In this document: piece by piece, positions 59,606-61,960 of the stretch | Layout of the letters: every line of letters begins with the position of its first letter | How positions within the stretch are numbered: position 1 is the stretch's first letter | DNA from: an uncultured Chloroflexota bacterium | Lineage (GTDB): Bacteria; Chloroflexota; Anaerolineae; Anaerolineales; Anaerolineaceae | Assembly: GCA_902791025.1 (NCBI GenBank) | Contig: CADATZ010000020.1 | Span: forward strand, 1 to 61,960 | Reading direction: 5' to 3' | DNA length: 61,960 nt | Notes under the pieces: generated by a model | What the model saw: only the letters and a program-made list of their open reading frames with translations | Databases searched by the model: none | Told to the model about the DNA's origin: nothing | Made by a program: the position numbers and the translations under genes

Positions 59606-61585
59606 TTAAATTATTTTCTTGCGGAACAGCTTCATAAACCAGTTGGACTGGTTGTAATTGTACTTCATCCGCTGCAATTCCTTTTGCCGTTTTTCATATT
59701 CCTTTACCGTGGCAATAGAAAACTTCTTTGCCTGTTTCCCGTGGGTATAAACATCCCCGAAGGTTTCCGCGAACATTTCATGGGCAGCGGAAGCACCGTA
59801 GCCGGAAGTTAAATTTCTATCCTCGAGTGTGGGACTGTTTGAGGTGTTGAGCTGACCTTTATAATAATTTCTCTTATTGTAAATTCCGTCGACCTTATCT
59901 CCCTTTTTTTTCTTTCCAGCATCGATATCCTGCTGATGTTTCCGGTAAAGTTCAGCTACTTTATTTGGAGGAATAACCAGTCCTTTGTCATCCATGTGAT
60001 TGACTCCGTTTCGGGAATAAATGTTGACGCCCCTTTTTTGCTGTGGTGAAAGAATATTTTGTTTCAGCATTACCTCTTTCAGAATGTCATTTTCGGTCTT
60101 ATGGACTTTGTTTTCCTTTTTCGCATCAGCCCTGCTCGCGCCCGGAGTAACAAATGTACTGCCCAGAACATGACCGAGCTCATGATTGCCGGCATGATCT
60201 AAATCACCGTTGATCAGCTGATTTTCCCGCTTATTCCGCTGATCTGCCTCCCGCTCCTTTTCACCTTGTTCGCCAAGACGGTCATAATAAGCGTTGTATT
60301 TGATCACCGTATTGTCATACCCGCCATATGTTGGTTGAACAGCCATCTTGGCTTTTTCAGATGTGTCCCAAAGTATCATGTCCCCGATTTTGTTCCGCAG
60401 TTCCGGGTAATCCCAGACCTGCCGGGTCATGTGCTTCAGTTTTTTCTTGGTAAGGTCAAGATTTACCTGGTATTGCACTGGATCCTGCTCCGCTTTTTCG
60501 GTTTTTTTGACTTTTCCATTGCGGTTTCCGGTAAATTTTGCAAACGTGGCATAGGCGTCATCAAGCGTTTCTGCCGCATCGATCTCATCCTGAATTTTTT
60601 TAAGCTCGGGAATGTTGCCGGGGTTGAATGTGTCAACATTTTCGTCCTCGGGAGAAAGCTGATAAGCGCGGCTTTTTGTTTTCCGGAGCTTCCCGTTATG
60701 TTTATATTTCGGTGCACCGTCGATCATTCCGGTCTGCAGCGCAAGCTCTTCTGCCTGATATTCGCCAAGGCGGTCGCCGATGCTTTTGATCAGCGACTTG
60801 TATTGTCTGATGCGCGTTCCGGCCTTGAAGACGCCGATTGGCTTGTTGACCAGCTCAATGAGGATGTCCCGCAGGGCATAGTCCTGATAAGCTGCCCTCA
60901 CCATGAAAGAAACCGCTGGTTTTGGCCTGAATTTGATCTCAGTTTTTTTATCCCGGTTTTTTCCTGCCTTTTTGACCAGTTCCTTGAGGTCAGGCATGAT
61001 GGAATTGTATACCTCTATCCCTCTGCTGGTATTGAAGGTCTGCATCGCCTGTGCCTCGACTTGTGAAAGAGTTGATGAATCCCCTTCGAGCTTATCTTCT
61101 TCATTGTGATTGAAGGAACCCCGTTTTGCCTTAAATTTCGAATCTTTGTCCGGTTTCATCTGTACCGAACCCAATGGTGCGGACTGCGTGGTGTTGCCGC
61201 TCACCGCACCCTGTTGAACGGTGTGTACCAGTTCATGCGCAGCAAGGGAGGGCGTGAAGCCTTTTTTGCCAAAGTATACATCACGACCCTGTGTATAGGC
61301 CTGTGCGCCCATTGCCTGACTTCGTTGAACACTGTTTGCGTCGCTATGGAAATGTACCCGGGAAAAGTCCGCTCCGAGGCGTTCCCCCATTTCGCGTTTG
61401 AGTGCCGCGGGAGATGTGGAAGTGACACCTTCGGAGAGCCGGTCTGCTTCTTCTTCTGCATCCGGCTTCTGCATGATTCTCATCACGAGGCTGTTGGGCA
61501 GCGAGGAATTTTTCTCTTCCTCATGCGATTGCGGTTCTTCCTGTGAACCTCTCTTCATGTTCCGTTTCTCAAAAGTTTTTCCCAT
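59606..61585 (-). CDS. DUF4157 protein with C-terminal metallopeptidase-like domain
   Basis: A 659-residue protein. N-terminal tail with SSLPNS (27-32), then a canonical DUF4157 domain: AEEEADRLSEGV (43-54), LKREMGERLGADFSRVHFHSD (62-82), AQAYTQGRDVYFG and HELVHTVQQ (117-125, the HExxH motif). Residues about 135-460 are charged and include VNKPIGVFKAGTRIR. The C-terminal domain has a second HExxH, NHELGHVLG (468-472), and further down HEMFAETFGDVY (602-613), whose Glu could be the third zinc ligand as in anthrax-lethal-factor-like toxins. It is likely an effector or toxin; no signal peptide. ATG 61585 is chosen for AAGGTG upstream. Confidence 0.8.
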   Translation of the reverse strand: MGKTFEKRNMKRGSQEEPQSHEEEKNSSLPNSLVMRIMQKPDAEEEADRLSEGVTSTSPAALKREMGERLGADFSRVHFHSDANSVQRSQAMGAQAYTQGRDVYFGKKGFTPSLAAHELVHTVQQGAVSGNTTQSAPLGSVQMKPDKDSKFKAKRGSFNHNEEDKLEGDSSTLSQVEAQAMQTFNTSRGIEVYNSIMPDLKELVKKAGKNRDKKTEIKFRPKPAVSFMVRAAYQDYALRDILIELVNKPIGVFKAGTRIRQYKSLIKSIGDRLGEYQAEELALQTGMIDGAPKYKHNGKLRKTKSRAYQLSPEDENVDTFNPGNIPELKKIQDEIDAAETLDDAYATFAKFTGNRNGKVKKTEKAEQDPVQYQVNLDLTKKKLKHMTRQVWDYPELRNKIGDMILWDTSEKAKMAVQPTYGGYDNTVIKYNAYYDRLGEQGEKEREADQRNKRENQLINGDLDHAGNHELGHVLGSTFVTPGASRADAKKENKVHKTENDILKEVMLKQNILSPQQKRGVNIYSRNGVNHMDDKGLVIPPNKVAELYRKHQQDIDAGKKKKGDKVDGIYNKRNYYKGQLNTSNSPTLEDRNLTSGYGASAAHEMFAETFGDVYTHGKQAKKFSIATVKEYEKRQKELQRMKYNYNQSNWFMKLFRKKII

Positions 61586-61702
61586 ACGGCACCTTTTATT
61601 TATCAATCAGAGTTCATTTGGTTGTGAATAATCTGATTTTATCACAACATTTTTCGTTTCATCAGAAGAATATTGGTAATATGGCCTGAGATTACTTTCG
61701 CG

Positions 61703-61800
61703 GAGCACATGGGGACTGGCATCTTGTGCCGCGCAGCCGGCACAAGCGTGCCTGTCCCCATGTGCGTCACTTCAGCCTGTCCCCATGTGCGTCACTTCGT
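61703..61800 (-). repeat. Palindromic repeat element, copy 14, with a duplicated arm end
   Basis: GCACATGGGGACTGGCATC, the stem CTTGTGCCGCGCAGCCGGCACAAG, and GCGTGCCTGTCCCCATGTGCGTCACTTC, the last 23 bp of which (CCTGTCCCCATGTGCGTCAC) repeats directly once more. Confidence 0.9.
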
Positions 61801-61846
61801 ACACTGAACAATTACGAATAAATTATAATGAATATGAGGTGAAATT

Positions 61847-61960
61847 ATGGCAGGAAAAAAGTCGAATGATAAACGTTACACGTTCAAAGCCTACCCGAAT
61901 GGAATGGGCCGCACTGTATATCGTGTTTTTGAGATCAGCGGAGCAGAGAATCTGGACGCA
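61847..61960 (+). CDS. pRiA4b ORF-3-like protein (5' part only)
   Basis: Thirty-eight residues reach the right edge: after a short basic leader, YTFKAYPNGMGRTVYRVFEI and SGAENLDA. This is the start of the pRiA4b ORF-3 domain, which begins with a Y-x-F-K strand, a V/I-x-R-x-x-x-I segment and a leucine-aspartate block. The family is of unknown function and often linked to mobile elements. GAGGTGAAATT precedes the ATG. Confidence 0.7.
   Translation, partial: MAGKKSNDKRYTFKAYPNGMGRTVYRVFEISGAENLDA

Overview
The window comes from a bacterial chromosome, most likely that of an anaerobe with a Gram-positive-like or Chloroflexota-like gene set. Pointers are DUF6273, DUF5692, DUF6020-type and DUF6391-type proteins, an asparagine-rich bactofilin, RelB/ParE, RadA, HolA, and an amino-acid-degradation cluster with carbamate kinase. 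The intergenic DNA is full of short-period repeats and a palindromic element of about 95 bp. I lean towards an Anaerolineae-like or deep clostridial anaerobe but cannot decide from sequence alone.

Layout. 0-5.5 kb: small accessory genes, including a cysteine-rich CCG-like protein, a broken AraC regulator, a DUF6273 protein, a DUF998 membrane protein, a GNAT and a RelB/ParE module. 5.8-15 kb: housekeeping and transport genes on the minus strand (MFS exporter, HD-GYP phosphodiesterase, two-gene ABC exporter, holA, DUF6391, radA), then a promoter-to-terminator unit that looks like a small RNA. 15.4-21.7 kb: a decapitated glycosidase, a very large MscS channel with two Cache-like sensor domains, a DUF5692 membrane protein, and a Mn2+ (yybP-ykoY type) riboswitch with its own promoter and terminator controlling a 73-residue protein with eight consecutive histidines. 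21.8-30.6 kb: a remnant of a REP-associated transposase, dense repeats, and an array of DUF4157-like proteins (HExxH) with near-identical N-termini and unrelated C-termini, plus a miniature copy and a stub. Inside this region are two GNAT/TfoX-type genes and a TetR-CPBP pair with a textbook self-operator. 31-32.8 kb: tRNA-Met and nagA. 32.9-54 kb: a surface-glycan or glycosylation island with an epimerase, flippase, glycosyltransferases, several GT-C-like membrane proteins including three tandem DUF6020 paralogues, DegT aminotransferase, NeuD-like acetyltransferase, bactofilin, YgiQ and a lipid kinase. 54.2-61.96 kb: a secreted TlpA-like thioredoxin, an intergenic region with eight or nine DnaA-box-like sites beside AT-rich DNA (candidate oriC), an amino-acid-fermentation cluster (glutamate-type dehydrogenase, aminotransferase, carbamate kinase), a 659-residue DUF4157 protein with a second metallopeptidase-like C-terminal domain, and the start of a pRiA4b ORF-3-like gene.

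Three signals stand out. First, the DUF4157 array behaves like a constant-leader, variable-cargo family and shares a short LPNS motif with the distant 659-residue protein. Such proteins are typical cargo of contractile injection systems or polymorphic toxin families, though no injection-system structural gene is in the window. Second, a Mn2+ riboswitch drives an undescribed His-rich mini-protein. Third, there is a candidate replication origin away from dnaA. A family of at least 14 palindromic elements, with a decayed RAYT-like transposase nearby, overlays the whole window and abuts at least one truncated gene.
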